Source of the DNA: Methyloceanibacter superfactus | Lineage (GTDB): Bacteria > Pseudomonadota > Alphaproteobacteria > Rhizobiales > Methyloligellaceae | Direction: 5' to 3' | DNA: 64,000 nt | Assembly: GCF_001723305.1 (NCBI RefSeq) | Contig: NZ_LPWF01000025.1 | Location: 62,001 to 126,000, forward strand | In this document: positions 1-9,835 of the stretch, one piece after another | Layout: every line of letters starts with the position of its first letter | Numbering within the stretch: the first letter of the stretch is position 1 | Position numbers and translations under genes: made by a program | Notes under the pieces: model-generated | What the model was told of the DNA's origin: nothing | The model's input: only the letters and a program-made list of their open reading frames with translations | Database searches by the model: none

Positions 1-168
1 CCCGGCGACCGCGGCGTGATGGGGGTTGACGAGATAGACCTCGCCCTGAAAGCCGCCCGACAGGATGTTCTCGGTGAGCGTGGCACCCACCGATCCCGGC
101 TCGTCGCTCGCGCCGATCACCACGACCGAGCGCGGGCGGAGCACATGTTCGAGATTACGGACTGTCAT
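1..168 (-). CDS. Acyl-CoA synthetase (NDP-forming) / CoA-binding protein, N-terminal fragment
   Basis: The first 56 codons are visible; the gene runs off the left edge of the window. The minus-strand reading from the ATG at 168 is open to base 1 and gives a start MTVRNLEHVLRPRSVVVIGA followed by SDEPGSVGATLTENILSGGF. This is the beginning of a Rossmann CoA-binding domain as found in NDP-forming acetyl/acyl-CoA synthetases and acyl-CoA ligase-like proteins, whose hallmark is a Pro-Arg-Ser-Val-x-Val-x-Gly-Ala strand and loop. Such enzymes interconvert acyl-CoA, ADP and phosphate with the free acid and ATP, or act as lysine acetyltransferases when fused to a GNAT domain. The rest of the protein is outside the window, so the subtype cannot be decided. 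Confidence 0.7.
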   Translation of the reverse strand, partial: MTVRNLEHVLRPRSVVVIGASDEPGSVGATLTENILSGGFQGEVYLVNPHHAAVAG

Positions 169-235
169 GCAGTGCGCACGGACCTCGTGGCTAGAGTGGA
201 CGTCATGACCAAAGTCTCAAGTCTCATTGCAAATC

Positions 236-610
236 TCATTGCAAGGGTTGGACCATGACGACCTTGAAGGTACGCATTTGGTCGTCATGCTCCTTGATGG
301 AGACATACTCGCCCTGCCTGAACACATGATCGCCGAAACGGTAGCCGGACTCATCGTCGTCGGCATCGCCGAGCAGGTCGTAATGCAGTGCCCATGAACC
401 GCCGGGCTTGCGAATGAGATGGCCGACCTCGTCGTCATCGCCTTCCCAAAAACGGCGCACCCGGCAGCGATCGCGCAAGCCCTTCCACGCTTCGTGGTCG
501 ATATGCCCGTCGTCGCTAAGCGGCGCGGTGAACTCGTAGCCGTGCGCGCTGCTGCCATCCGGAAAATCATGGTCGCGGGCCAGCTCCAGGCGAATCTTAT
601 AAAGGCTCAT
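236..610 (-). CDS. Conserved hypothetical acidic protein, 124 aa
   Basis: The protein begins MSLYKIRLELARDHDFPDGS; I chose the ATG at 610 because the upstream in-frame ATG at 622 adds only four residues. It is rich in Asp, Glu and His, has no signal peptide or membrane segment, and looks like a small cytoplasmic protein with alternating strands (sequences such as GYEFTAPL, WALHYDLLG and HVFRQGEYVSI). Codon use matches the neighbouring genes. I do not recognise a family with a known function. It lies alone between the CoA-binding gene start and the transporter at 791. Confidence 0.6.
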   Translation of the reverse strand: MSLYKIRLELARDHDFPDGSSAHGYEFTAPLSDDGHIDHEAWKGLRDRCRVRRFWEGDDDEVGHLIRKPGGSWALHYDLLGDADDDESGYRFGDHVFRQGEYVSIKEHDDQMRTFKVVMVQPLQ

Positions 611-790
611 AATGATCCTCACTCAATTAAGAAGTGTCTTTAGAGATTTCATGACGAAACGGAGACCAGAAGCGATTTGCCGCAGCCTTGAGAAAGGTCA
701 ATTGCCCAGCAATAGGGCAGGGGGGCGTCACCGAGGGGTCAATGCAAAGGATAAGAGGCGGCGGATTGGCGTGACTGCTATGCAACGGCC

Positions 791-2292
791 ATGACGTCCG
801 CGTCTCCCAGCCCGAGCGCCACCGAGGCGCCTGCTCTTCTCGGTAAGCTTAAGGCCGCGTTGATCACGCCGATCCGCGCCATGCGGCTGCGCTATCTGCC
901 GCTGCTGATGATCTACTACGCCTATGGCGCGCTCGGCCTCGTGGCCATCGCCGAGGCTTTCTGGGTTAAGGACGCCCTGAGCTTCACCCCGGCGGAGCTC
1001 GCCGCCATCGGCGTCTGGCTGACTCTGCCCTGGACCATCAAGATGGTGTTCGGCCAGCTTGCCGACTCCGTGCCGATTCTCGGCTCCCAGCGCCGTGTCT
1101 ATGTGGTGATCGGCGCGAGCCTCGTGGCGTCGGGGCTGGTGCTGATGGCCGGGGCCGCCGGCGGTTGGATCGACTTCGCCGGCAAGAACGCCCTCTACGT
1201 CACCGCGCAACTCCTCATCGTGGTCGGCGTGGTGCTGCAAGACGTCATCGCCGACGCTATGACCACCGAGGTGGTCGAGCGCGTTCTGCCCGACGGCACG
1301 CCGAAGCCCAAAGCCGAATTGGAGCGCGAGCTCGGTCTCGTCCAGGTGCTCGGGCGCCTGGCGCTGTGGTCCGGCATCTTGTCGGTCTCCGGCCTCTCCG
1401 GCTGGCTCGCGCAGATCTATTCCTACGAGACCGTGTTTCTCCTCGGACTTGCCATTCCCGCCATCTCGCTCACCGGCGCCATGCTCGTCCGTCTCGACGG
1501 CGCCGAGCGCAAGCCTATCGACTGGCGCATTCTCGGTGGCGGTCTCGTCTTCGGCGCGGTGGTGCTTGCCATCGGTCTCGGCGGTTTGCCGCTGGGCCAG
1601 GAGCTTGTGTTTCTCATCTCGCTGACGGTGATCGCAGCCATGCTCTACCGCATCGCCGAGGATCTCGACGAGGCCCATCGCAAGCGCATCTTCTACGCGG
1701 CGCTCGTGATCTTCCTCTTCCGCTCCGCGCCCGGCGTCGGCGAAGGCTATCGCTGGTTCACCATCGACATGCTCGGCTTCGACGAGGCGTTTTACGGCAC
1801 GCTCGCCCAGATCGGCGCCGGGCTGGCCTTGGCTGGCGCCTGGCTCTTCTCCGATGTCATCACCCGCAAGCCCATCGCCAAGGTGCTGCTGTGGCTCACT
1901 GTCATCGGCACGGTGCTGGCGCTACCCAATATCGCGCTGACGCTTCGCTTCGATGAGTGGACCCAGGAGCATCTCGGCTTTGGCGCGCGCGCCATCGCCT
2001 CATCGACACCACCACGGAATCGCCCTTCGCCGAGCTCAGCATGATTCCGGCGCTGACCCTCGTGGCCATCAATGCGCCCGCCGGCCATCGCGCCACCTGG
2101 TTCGCCCTCATGGCTTCGCTGATGAACGTGGCCCTGGTCGCGGCGCAGCTTCAGACCAAATATCTCAATCTCTGGTTCGCGGTCGGCCGCGACGCCTATG
2201 CCGATCTGCCCGCGCTCACCATCGTCGCGGTGCTCATCGGCTTCGTGGTGCCGGTGGCCGGCATTATCGCCTTCGGCAAACGGGCCACATGA
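791..2292 (+). CDS. MFS transporter of the folate/biopterin (BT1-like) type, frameshifted
   Basis: This is an integral inner-membrane transporter of about 500 residues with roughly twelve hydrophobic segments. The loop after the second membrane segment contains GQLADSVPILGSQRRVY, which resembles the conserved loop of the folate-biopterin transporter (BT1) branch of the major facilitator superfamily. The substrate cannot be told from sequence. The reading frame breaks near 1996: the first frame ends in nonsense after LGFGARAIA, and the second continues with LIDTTTESPFAELSMIPALT to the stop at 2292. Restoring one C at a CC run (gcctc to gccctc) rejoins the two, so the break is probably a sequence error. 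Family assignment rests on one loop and overall topology. Confidence 0.6.
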
Positions 2293-2302
2293 TATGCTGA
2301 CA

Positions 2303-2671
2303 TTAGACGGTAGCTTGCTGCTCGGTGTCGGTGACCACGAAGATGCATGCGCGGCACGCTTGCCATCCCTCCTGAGCAAACCATCGGCACGACGGCCTAA
2401 TGGCACAATCCTCATAAAGGGGCGCTTTGTCGGGCGTATCCACACCAGCTAGCTTTGTGGCGACACCGCATCGGCCGTCGGACCAGTGAGCGCACCTCGA
2501 CAAGTAGCAAGGTCGGGCAACTCTGAAACGCCTGGCCGGATTTCGCCCCTCATGCGCTTGATTAGCGAAGCGCGCATCCACCGAGACCGGCTCGGGCAAT
2601 AGAGCAACACGCCCGACCCGGTTACAACGCCGATGACCTGGGCGCCTGGCGCTAGGCTTGAACTCGGACAC
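2303..2671 (-). other. Possible Cys-rich small ORF in a 400-base region without a clear gene
   Basis: Between the transporter stop and the small gene at 2696 there is no confident gene. One minus-strand ORF ends with a Cys-rich stretch (YEDCAIRPSCRWFAQEGW, then QACRACIF) that has the look of a metal-binding or zinc-ribbon tail, and a second frame (2449-2703) contains VIGVVTGSGVLLYCPSRS. The two may be parts of a frameshifted small zinc-ribbon protein. Base composition is a little lower in GC than the flanks. I cannot name a family. Confidence 0.2.
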
Positions 2672-2695
2672 AACGTGCTCGAGCGTCCGGCCCTG

Positions 2696-2902
2696 TCAGT
2701 CACGGATGAGCCAACCTATCGTGGGACCCACGCCTAATTCGTTCCCGGTAAGGGGTGTCACTTTGAGATCGCGGCTAGCGTCCAGTCTTGCGAGTTCTGA
2801 CAAGGTTGCGAACCTGAGCACCTCCTTGATCCGATCGATCTCCGACTGCGCCAATTCCAAATCGAGCTGGTAGACGAGCTTGGGGCCTTCAGTGTTTGCC
2901 AT
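2696..2902 (-). CDS. Small hypothetical protein, 68 aa
   Basis: This short protein starts MANTEGPKLVYQLDLELAQS and reads as a helical, charged, soluble polypeptide ending in IGWLIRD. An ATG at 2902 opens the frame. There is no signal peptide and no recognised motif. It sits upstream of, and divergent from, the secreted protein gene at 3074, so the 170-base gap between them probably holds promoters for both. The call depends only on plausible amino-acid composition. Confidence 0.4.
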   Translation of the reverse strand: MANTEGPKLVYQLDLELAQSEIDRIKEVLRFATLSELARLDASRDLKVTPLTGNELGVGPTIGWLIRD

Positions 2903-3073
2903 GACACTCTCATAGGTTGTATTATAACCAGAATACAGCCTAAACGAGATGTGTGCTGGCTTGCAAGGGCGCCACCGGGTCCCATGCTGGAACGACTAAA
3001 ATCGGCCGAAACCGGCGCTCTCACGGCTCTGTCACTTGACCTTAAGAGTCGCGACCACATACTGATAGGCACC

Positions 3074-3454
3074 ATGAGCCGCCTCCGGACCGCCATTGTC
3101 GCCGTCGTGACCCTCGCCGTCGCCGCCTTCCCGCTGGCGGGAGCGAGCGCGCAAGGCGTCGCGTCCGAAGCGTCGCCCGTGTCGGTCCATGCAGGCTGCG
3201 AGAAGCACATGCAGATGGACCAGGCTGGTGACCAGGTCATGTCTCATCAAGCGCATGCCGACCATGGTCAAGGGCAAGGGCATTGCGGCAAGCTCGGCGG
3301 TTGCGGCAAGTGCATGTGCTTTGGTCTGTCCGCGGTGCTGGCTACGGCGCAAAACACGCTGACCGCTCATGTGCCGCTGGTGAAGGCGATCCGGGTCGCC
3401 GACAGCGCCACATCGCTCGCCTACATTCCCCCGTCGCCACCTCCACGCGTCTGA
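3074..3454 (+). CDS. Secreted His/Cys/Met-rich protein, probable metal-handling partner of CusBA
   Basis: The 126-residue product has a typical Sec signal peptide (MSRLRTAIVAVVTLAVAAFP, cleaved near the Ala-Ser-Ala region), then a histidine- and methionine-rich stretch with HMQMDQAGDQVMSHQAHADH, and a cluster of cysteines (GHCGKLGGCGKCMCFG). Such residues bind soft metals such as copper or silver. The ATG at 3074 was chosen because it starts the signal peptide. The gene is about 120 bases upstream of cusB in the same direction and is probably co-expressed. Function is inferred from composition and context; I see no CusF-like fold signature. Confidence 0.6.
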   Translation: MSRLRTAIVAVVTLAVAAFPLAGASAQGVASEASPVSVHAGCEKHMQMDQAGDQVMSHQAHADHGQGQGHCGKLGGCGKCMCFGLSAVLATAQNTLTAHVPLVKAIRVADSATSLAYIPPSPPPRV

Positions 3455-3573
3455 CTCCTCAAAACTGAAGCCGTGCCGTCCGGTGTGAGCAATCGCTCGC
3501 ACTGACGATGCACGCATCGATCCTCTGCCGCTCGCCGGCCGGGGTCCGCCAACGAGGAATCGGAGACGCGATC

Positions 3574-4826
3574 ATGAAGCGTCTGAGCAATGTGGCCGTT
3601 CTGGCCGCCGGCATCTTGGCCGGCGCCGCGGCCAGCTATTGGTATGCGCACCGGCCGGAGCCGATAGCGACGCCGGCCGCCGCGGAGGAGATGTCGTCCG
3701 CCAAAGACGGCCGCGAGATCCTTTACTACCGCAATCCCATGGGGCTTCCCGACACCTCGAAGGTGCCGAAGAAGGATTCCATGGGTATGGACTACATCCC
3801 GGTCTACGCCGACGAAGCCGGCGATGACGAGGGCACCGTCAAGGTCAGCCTCGACAAGATCCAGCGCAGCGGGGTCAGAACCGAGAAGGTCGCGGCCAAG
3901 CCTATCGCCAGCACCGTTCGCGGTGTTGGTCTGGTGGAGCACGATGAGTCCCGGCTGTGGATCGTCACGGTCCGCTCCGACGGCTATATCGAGGATCTCT
4001 TCGTCAACAAAACCGGGCAACGGGTCGAGAAGGGCCAGCCGCTCTTCCGCTTCTACAGCCCGCAGATCCAATTGGCGCAGGTCGACCTCCTGGTCGCCAA
4101 GCGCGGGCAGGGGCGCCGCGACGCGGCCCGCGACATCGACGGGGCCATGCAGCGGCTGCGCAATCTCGATGTGCCCGAAGCCCGCATCGACGAGGTGCTC
4201 AAGACCGAGACCAACCCGCGCACGATCGACTGGGCCTCGCCCGCGACCGGCCATGTGATCCAAAAGAACGTCATCGAAGGGCAGCGGGTCATGGCGGGTG
4301 ACGAGCTGTTCCGCATCGGCAACCACGAGCGCGTCTGGGTGATCGCCCAGCTCGCCGAGTCCGACATCGGCGACATCGCGGTCGGCACGCCCGCAACCGT
4401 GACCCTGCGTGCTTTTCCCGACGAGCCGCATGAAGGCGAGGTGACCTTCATTTATCCGGAAATGATGAAGCCGGAGACGCGCACCTTGTCGGTACGCATC
4501 GAGCTGCCCAATCCGGACGGCCGCATGAAGCCGGGCATGTATGCCGATGTGGTGCTGCATCCCGGCATCGGCGCGGCCCCGGTCACCGCCGTACCGGCCA
4601 GTGCCGTGATCGACAGCGGTACGCGCCAGGTCGTTCTCATCGCCAAGGGCGAGGGCCGCTTCGCGCCGCGCGCCGTCAAGCTCGCCGCCGCGGCGACGGC
4701 TATGTCGAGGTGCTCGACGGCGTCGAGAGCGGCGAGGAGGTGGTCACCTCGGCCACGTTCCTCATCGACTCCGAGAGCAATCTCAAGGCCGCGTTGCAAG
4801 CCTTCAACCAGCAGGAAGACCGGTAA
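3574..4826 (+). CDS. cusB: CusB-type periplasmic adaptor of a Cu/Ag RND efflux pump, frameshifted near its end
   Basis: CusB links the inner-membrane RND pump to an outer-membrane channel and passes metal to it. The start MKRLSNVAVLAAGILAGAAA is a membrane anchor or signal segment. Residues about 48-72 carry the heavy-metal-binding motif typical of CusB/SilB adaptors (LYYRNPMG, then KDSMGMDYIP). Barrel-sandwich and beta-barrel regions follow (GYIEDLFVNKTGQRVEKGQP, and HVIQKNVIEGQRVMAGDELF). The frame is lost near 4693 after AVKL; adding one G to a G run restores GDGYVEVLDGVESGEEVV and a stop at 4824-4826 that overlaps the cusA start by one base (TAATG), a sign of translational coupling. Confidence 0.85.
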
Positions 4827-7800
4827 TGATCGCGGGCATCATTCGCTGGTCGGCGCGCAACCTTTTCCTGGTCGGCTTGGCCACGGTGTTCATCTCCGTG
4901 ATTGGCATCTACGCGGTATCGAAGGTGCCGCTCGACGCCATCCCCGATCTCTCGGACGTCCAGGTCATCGTCTACACCGAGTATTCGGGCCAGGCGCCGC
5001 AAGTGGTCGAGGACCAGGTCACCTATCCGTTGACCACGGCCATGCTCACCGTGCCGAAGGCGCGCGTCGTGCGCGGCTTCTCGTTCTTCGGCGTGTCTTT
5101 CGTCTATGTGATCTTCGACGACGGCACCGACATCTATTGGGCACGCTCGCGCGTGCTTGAGTATCTGAGCGCCGCGGCGAAAGACCTGCCCGCCGGTATC
5201 ACGCCGGAGCTCGGGCCCGACGCGACCGGTGTCGGCTGGGTCTATCAATATGTCTTGCGCGGCGCGCAAAAGAATCTCGCCGAACTCCGCACGCTTCAGG
5301 ATTGGTATGTGCGCTTTGGCCTCTCCAAGGCGCAAGGCGTCGCCGAGGTGGCGAGCGTCGGCGGCTTCGTCAAGCAATACAGCGTGATCGTGGATCCGCG
5401 TCGCTTGCAGGCGCTGGGCATCCCGCTCGCCAAGATCAAGGACGTCATCCGCGGCAGCAACATGGACGTGGGTGGCCGCACGGTCGAACTCTCGGAACAC
5501 GAATACATGGTGCGCGGCCGGGGCTACATCACGAGCCTCGACGATCTCGCGCAGATCGTCGTCAAGAGCGAGGGCGGCGTGCCGGTGCTGCTCAAGGACG
5601 TCGCTCGGATCGAGCTGGCGCCGGACGAGCGCCGCGGCATCACCGAGTTGAACGGCGAGGGGGAAGTGGTCTCCGGCATCGCGCTCCAGCGCTTCGGCGA
5701 GAATGCGCTGTCGGTCATTCAGCACACCAAGGACCGCCTCGCCGAGATCGCCCCCAGTCTCCCCGAGGGCGTCAGCATCGAGGCGGTCTATGACCGCTCC
5801 GACCTGATCTATCGCGCCATCGACACCTTGAAGCGCACGCTCATCGAGGAAAGCCTCATCGTCGCCCTGGTCTGCGTGATCTTCCTGATGCATGCGCGGA
5901 GCGCCCTCGTCGCCATCGTCACGCTGCCGCTCGGCATCCTGATGGCCTATATCTGCATGTGGGCGCTCGGGCTCTCATCCAACATCATGAGTCTCGGCGG
6001 CATCGCCATCGCCATCGGCGCCATGGTCGACGCCGCCATCGTCATGATCGAGAACGCGCATAAGCGGCTCGAGCGGGCGCCGCCCGGCAAGCCCCGCACC
6101 GAGACCATCATCGAGGCCGCCGTCGAGGTCGGGCCGGCGTTGTTTTTCAGCCTGCTCATCATCACCGTGTCTTTCCTGCCGATCTTCGCGCTCGAGGCAC
6201 AGGAAGGGCGGCTATTCAGGCCGCTCGCCTATACCAAGACCTTCGCTATGGGCGCCGCGGCGCTGCTCTCCGTGCTGGTGGTGCCGGCGCTGATGGTGAT
6301 CTTCGTGCGCGGGCGCATCATGCCGGAGCATAAGAATCCGGTGAACCGCTTCCTGACCTGGATCTACCGCCCGGCGATCGAGTGCGCGTTGAAGTTCAAG
6401 GCCGTTACGATCGTGGTTGCGCTGGTTGTGCTCGGCGCGACCCTGTGGCCCGCGTCCAAGATCGGCAGCGAGTTCATGCCCAACCTCAACGAGGGCACGC
6501 TGCTCTATATGCCGACCACGTTGCCGGGCCTGTCCGTGACCAAGGCGGCGGAGCTGATGCAGACCCAGAACAAGATCATCAAGAGCTTTCCCGAGGTGGA
6601 GTCGGTCTGGGGCAAAGCCGGACGCGCCTCCACGGCCACCGACCCGGCGCCCATGGAGATGTTCGAGACGGTCATCAATCTGAAGCCGGAAAGCGAATGG
6701 CGGGACGGCGCCACCATCGACACGCTGATCGCCGAGATGGACAAGTCGCTGCAGTTTCCCGGCGTCTCCAACGCCTGGACCATGCCCATCAAGGCGCGCA
6801 TCGACATGCTGTCGACCGGCATCCGCACGCCGGTCGGCATCAAGGTCTTCGGCAAGGATCTCGGCGAGATGGAGACGCTCGCCCGCGAGATCGAGGCCGC
6901 CGTCCGCACCGTGCCCGGCACCACGAGCGCGTACGCCGAGCGCGCCACCGGCGGCTACTACGTCAATATCGATCCGGACCGCGAGCAACTCGCCCGCTAT
7001 GGGCTCATGGTCAGCGACGTTCAGAACGTCATCGCCATGGCGCTCGGCGCCGAAGCGGTGACGACCACGGTGGAGGGGAGGGAGCGGTACAACGTCGCCG
7101 TCCGCTATCCGCGCGACTACCGCAACGACCCGCAAGCCATCGCCAGCCAGGTGCTGATCCCGACGCCGAGCGGCGGCACGGTTCCCTTGAGCGAGGTCGC
7201 CGAGGTGAGCCTCGCTCAAGGGCCGTCCATGATCCGCACCGAGGACGCGCAGCTTGCGCTCTATATCTTCGTCGACTTCCGCGACCGGGATATCGGCGGC
7301 TATGTCGCCGACGCGCAAGACGCGGTGGCGAGCCAAGTGGACTTTCCGCCCGGCTACTACGTGACCTGGAGCGGCCAGTTCGAATATCTCGAGCGCGCCA
7401 AGCACCGGCTCGCCGTCGTGGTACCGCTGACCCTGCTGATCATCTTCCTGCTGCTCTATTTGAATTTCCGGCGCGTCACCGAGGTGCTGATCGTCATGCT
7501 GTCGGTGCCCTTCGCGGCAGTCGGCGGTCTCTGGCTGATGTGGTGGCTCGGCTTCAACTTCTCGGTCGCCGTCGTTGTCGGCTTCATCGCGCTGGCTGGC
7601 GTCGCCGCGGAGACTGGCGTGATCATGCTGATCTATCTCGACGGCGCGTTGAAAGAGCGGCAGGCGCAATGCAAACGCGAGAAACGCTCCTTCGGCCCCG
7701 GCGATCTCCACGCCGCGATCATGGCCGGCGCGGTCGAGCGCGTGCGCCCCAAGATGATGACGGTGGCGGCCATCATGGCCGGGCTATTGCCGATCATGTG

Positions 7801-7990
7801 GAGCCACGGCGCCGGCGCGGAGGTGATGCAGCGCATCGCCGTGCCGATGATCGGCGGCATGGTGTCGTCGACCTTGCTGACATTGATCGTGATCCCGGCA
7901 ATCTACGCGGTGGTAAAGGGCGCGTCGTTGCTGCGCGGGGGTCAGAGCAGAGCCGAGCCGGGCCGCTTGAACCCGAGCGGCGCGGACTGA
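4826..7990 (+). CDS. cusA: CusA-type Cu(I)/Ag(I) RND efflux pump
   Basis: This 1054-residue inner-membrane proton-driven pump is full length for heavy-metal RND proteins. It shows the N-terminal helix, the periplasmic motif YSGQAPQVVEDQVTYP, and the membrane segment with GAMVDAAIVMIENAHKRLE, which carries the proton-relay acidic residues. The three methionines that bind Cu(I)/Ag(I) in E. coli CusA (573, 623, 672) are matched with identical spacing by Met562 (LLYMPTT), Met612 (PMEMFET) and Met661 (IDMLSTG). This favours copper/silver over zinc or cobalt as substrate. It is coupled to cusB by the TAATG overlap. No outer-membrane CusC gene lies nearby, so the channel must be encoded elsewhere. 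Confidence 0.92.
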   Translation: MIAGIIRWSARNLFLVGLATVFISVIGIYAVSKVPLDAIPDLSDVQVIVYTEYSGQAPQVVEDQVTYPLTTAMLTVPKARVVRGFSFFGVSFVYVIFDDGTDIYWARSRVLEYLSAAAKDLPAGITPELGPDATGVGWVYQYVLRGAQKNLAELRTLQDWYVRFGLSKAQGVAEVASVGGFVKQYSVIVDPRRLQALGIPLAKIKDVIRGSNMDVGGRTVELSEHEYMVRGRGYITSLDDLAQIVVKSEGGVPVLLKDVARIELAPDERRGITELNGEGEVVSGIALQRFGENALSVIQHTKDRLAEIAPSLPEGVSIEAVYDRSDLIYRAIDTLKRTLIEESLIVALVCVIFLMHARSALVAIVTLPLGILMAYICMWALGLSSNIMSLGGIAIAIGAMVDAAIVMIENAHKRLERAPPGKPRTETIIEAAVEVGPALFFSLLIITVSFLPIFALEAQEGRLFRPLAYTKTFAMGAAALLSVLVVPALMVIFVRGRIMPEHKNPVNRFLTWIYRPAIECALKFKAVTIVVALVVLGATLWPASKIGSEFMPNLNEGTLLYMPTTLPGLSVTKAAELMQTQNKIIKSFPEVESVWGKAGRASTATDPAPMEMFETVINLKPESEWRDGATIDTLIAEMDKSLQFPGVSNAWTMPIKARIDMLSTGIRTPVGIKVFGKDLGEMETLAREIEAAVRTVPGTTSAYAERATGGYYVNIDPDREQLARYGLMVSDVQNVIAMALGAEAVTTTVEGRERYNVAVRYPRDYRNDPQAIASQVLIPTPSGGTVPLSEVAEVSLAQGPSMIRTEDAQLALYIFVDFRDRDIGGYVADAQDAVASQVDFPPGYYVTWSGQFEYLERAKHRLAVVVPLTLLIIFLLLYLNFRRVTEVLIVMLSVPFAAVGGLWLMWWLGFNFSVAVVVGFIALAGVAAETGVIMLIYLDGALKERQAQCKREKRSFGPGDLHAAIMAGAVERVRPKMMTVAAIMAGLLPIMWSHGAGAEVMQRIAVPMIGGMVSSTLLTLIVIPAIYAVVKGASLLRGGQSRAEPGRLNPSGAD

Positions 7991-8401
7991 ACCAGGATCC
8001 GCCAGACGGCGCGGCGCGTTGTGAGGGGACGCTCAGAGAGATTCAGAGCCCCCGGGCGCAAAGTCCTTCTCAAGCCTTCGATGACGCGGTCAACCGGCTG
8101 TGTCCCGAAAAGCCCCGCGCTATAAAGAAGCAGAGCGACGCCACGAGCCCTGTCCGCGGATGGTTCTACCAATAGTGACCGGGAACTTCTTGCAACGCTA
8201 TTTCCACGCTTGCCATTGCTATTTCGCCACTTCCGGCCTGCACTGCATTTTTTGGCGACTCCCAATGCCAAAGCTTGCAATAAGTTGAGTATGGAGCGGG
8301 AGGCGGAGGGGCGGTCCGCGTTAAAGCATAACGGGAACAGCCCTTGCATTGTGCCTCCACCGATGGTGTGAGGCACCTCTCGTAGTGGAGACTTTCGAGG
8401 C
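7991..8401 (+). promoter_or_regulatory. Intergenic region upstream of the sensor kinase, with short direct repeats
   Basis: This 411-base region lacks a convincing gene. It contains two similar blocks, ttgcaacgctatttccac at 8190 and ttgccattgctatttcgcca at 8210, so that GCTATTT recurs 21 bases apart. The complement of TTTGGCA lies near 8269. These resemble the TTGGCAA elements upstream of both xoxF genes and could be binding sites for the linked response regulator. No clear -35/-10 pair or terminator could be assigned. Confidence 0.35.
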
Positions 8402-9835
8402 GTGCTGCAAAAGCTTTGGTATGACCGCCCGGTTCGCACCCAACTTCTCGTTGCGGTAGGAGCGATTAACCTTCTCGCCGCTCTCGTTGCCGGCGCGGTC
8501 TCGATCTTCAATACCAGGACGGCCACGCAAGTGGAGATGGAGGCGTCGCTCGAAGTGGCGCAGCGCTTCGTCGCCGCGACCCTCAAGGATATCGCCGCGG
8601 AAGGCGATCTCGACCGGCTCGATCAGGAGCTGCCCCTCCAACTCAAGCATCTCCGCCACGTCCGCATCATGTACATGGACGAAACCGGCAATCTTACCAT
8701 CGTGTCGCCGCAAGGGCCCTTGAACGGCTCCGCCACGCCCTACGTGCCGACCTGGTTCGCGGCGCTGGTGCGCCCGCAAGTGGCCGGCCGTACGGTGCGT
8801 GTCGTGACCGGCGAAACCGCCCCGATCATCATTGTCGGCGAGCCGGCCGACGAGATTGCCGAGGCCTGGCAGGATTTCTCTTCGCTCGCCGTCGTCTGGC
8901 TGGCGCTCAATGCGCTGGTGTTGGCCATTCTCTATGTGGTGCTCGGCCGCGTGCTCGATCCGCTCGCGCATCTTTCCAAGGGCATGTTGCGCCTCGAGGA
9001 CGGCGAGTACGCGACGCGCCTGAAGCCGTCCAAGGTGAAAGAGCTCGGCGTCATCACCAATCGTTTCAACACGCTGGCGAGCGCGCTTGATACGGCGCGC
9101 GACGAGAATAGCCGGCTCTATCGCCAGCTCATCACCGTGCAGGAAGAAGAGCGGCGCGAGATCGCCAACGAGCTGCACGACGAGGCAGGGCCGTGCCTGT
9201 TCGGCATTGCCGCCAACGCTTCGTCCATCCAGACCATCGCCAACCGGTTGCCCGAGGGACGGACCGTGGAGATCTCCCGGCGCGTTGGCGAGATTCTGGC
9301 AATCGCCGAACGGTTGAAGGCGATGAATCGGGCGCTCATCAAGAAACTGCGTCCCGGCCCGCTCGGGCGCGTCAAGCTCGGCGAGTTGATCGCCGAGCTC
9401 ACCGCCGGGCTCCAAGGGCGTCATCCCGATACGCAGATTCGCACCGATATCGGCAAGCTCGCCAAGTCCTATGGCGAGCCGGTCGACCTTACGGTCTATC
9501 GCTGCATTCAGGAGGCGATCACCAACGCCATCCGCCATGGCGAGGCGCCCAACATCGTTGTCGATCTGGCCGAGGCGCCAGGTACCGGCGGCAACGGCGG
9601 CAGCGCCTCGGGCGAGCTTCATTTGACCATCAGCGACGACGGCAAGGGAATCGCGCCGTCGACGCCAAAGGGCTTTGGGCTAACGACCATGACCGAGCGC
9701 GTGCGCTCGCTCGGCGGGTCTTGTGTGGTTAAGAGCGCACCGTCCGAGGGAACCACCATTCGCGTGGAGATACCGGTGCACAGGGAACGCAAAGAGCGCA
9801 AGCGAGCGCCAGAACTTGTTGGGGAGATGTCATGA
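8402..9835 (+). CDS. HisKA_3-type sensor histidine kinase (MxaY/FlhS-like)
   Basis: This membrane sensor kinase has a first membrane helix (LLVAVGAINLLAALVAGAVS), a periplasmic sensing region to about residue 160, a second helix (VWLALNALVLAILYVVLG), a HAMP linker, the phospho-accepting H-box EERREIANELHDEAGPCLFG with His259, an N-box around IQEAITNAIRHGE and a G-box DDGKGIAPSTPKGFGL. The GPCLFG sequence after the histidine is typical of kinases such as MxaY and FlhS that control methanol and formaldehyde oxidation. It starts with GTG and overlaps the next gene (ATG at 9832, TGA at 9833). Its place directly before xoxF suggests control of methanol dehydrogenase; that is an inference. Confidence 0.85.
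   Translation: MLQKLWYDRPVRTQLLVAVGAINLLAALVAGAVSIFNTRTATQVEMEASLEVAQRFVAATLKDIAAEGDLDRLDQELPLQLKHLRHVRIMYMDETGNLTIVSPQGPLNGSATPYVPTWFAALVRPQVAGRTVRVVTGETAPIIIVGEPADEIAEAWQDFSSLAVVWLALNALVLAILYVVLGRVLDPLAHLSKGMLRLEDGEYATRLKPSKVKELGVITNRFNTLASALDTARDENSRLYRQLITVQEEERREIANELHDEAGPCLFGIAANASSIQTIANRLPEGRTVEISRRVGEILAIAERLKAMNRALIKKLRPGPLGRVKLGELIAELTAGLQGRHPDTQIRTDIGKLAKSYGEPVDLTVYRCIQEAITNAIRHGEAPNIVVDLAEAPGTGGNGGSASGELHLTISDDGKGIAPSTPKGFGLTTMTERVRSLGGSCVVKSAPSEGTTIRVEIPVHRERKERKRAPELVGEMS

Noticed and set aside
6212-7711. 499-residue minus-strand ORF opposite cusA
   Set aside because: Composition is Asp/Arg/His/Gly-rich without hydrophobic core, and cusA on the other strand is complete with conserved motifs.
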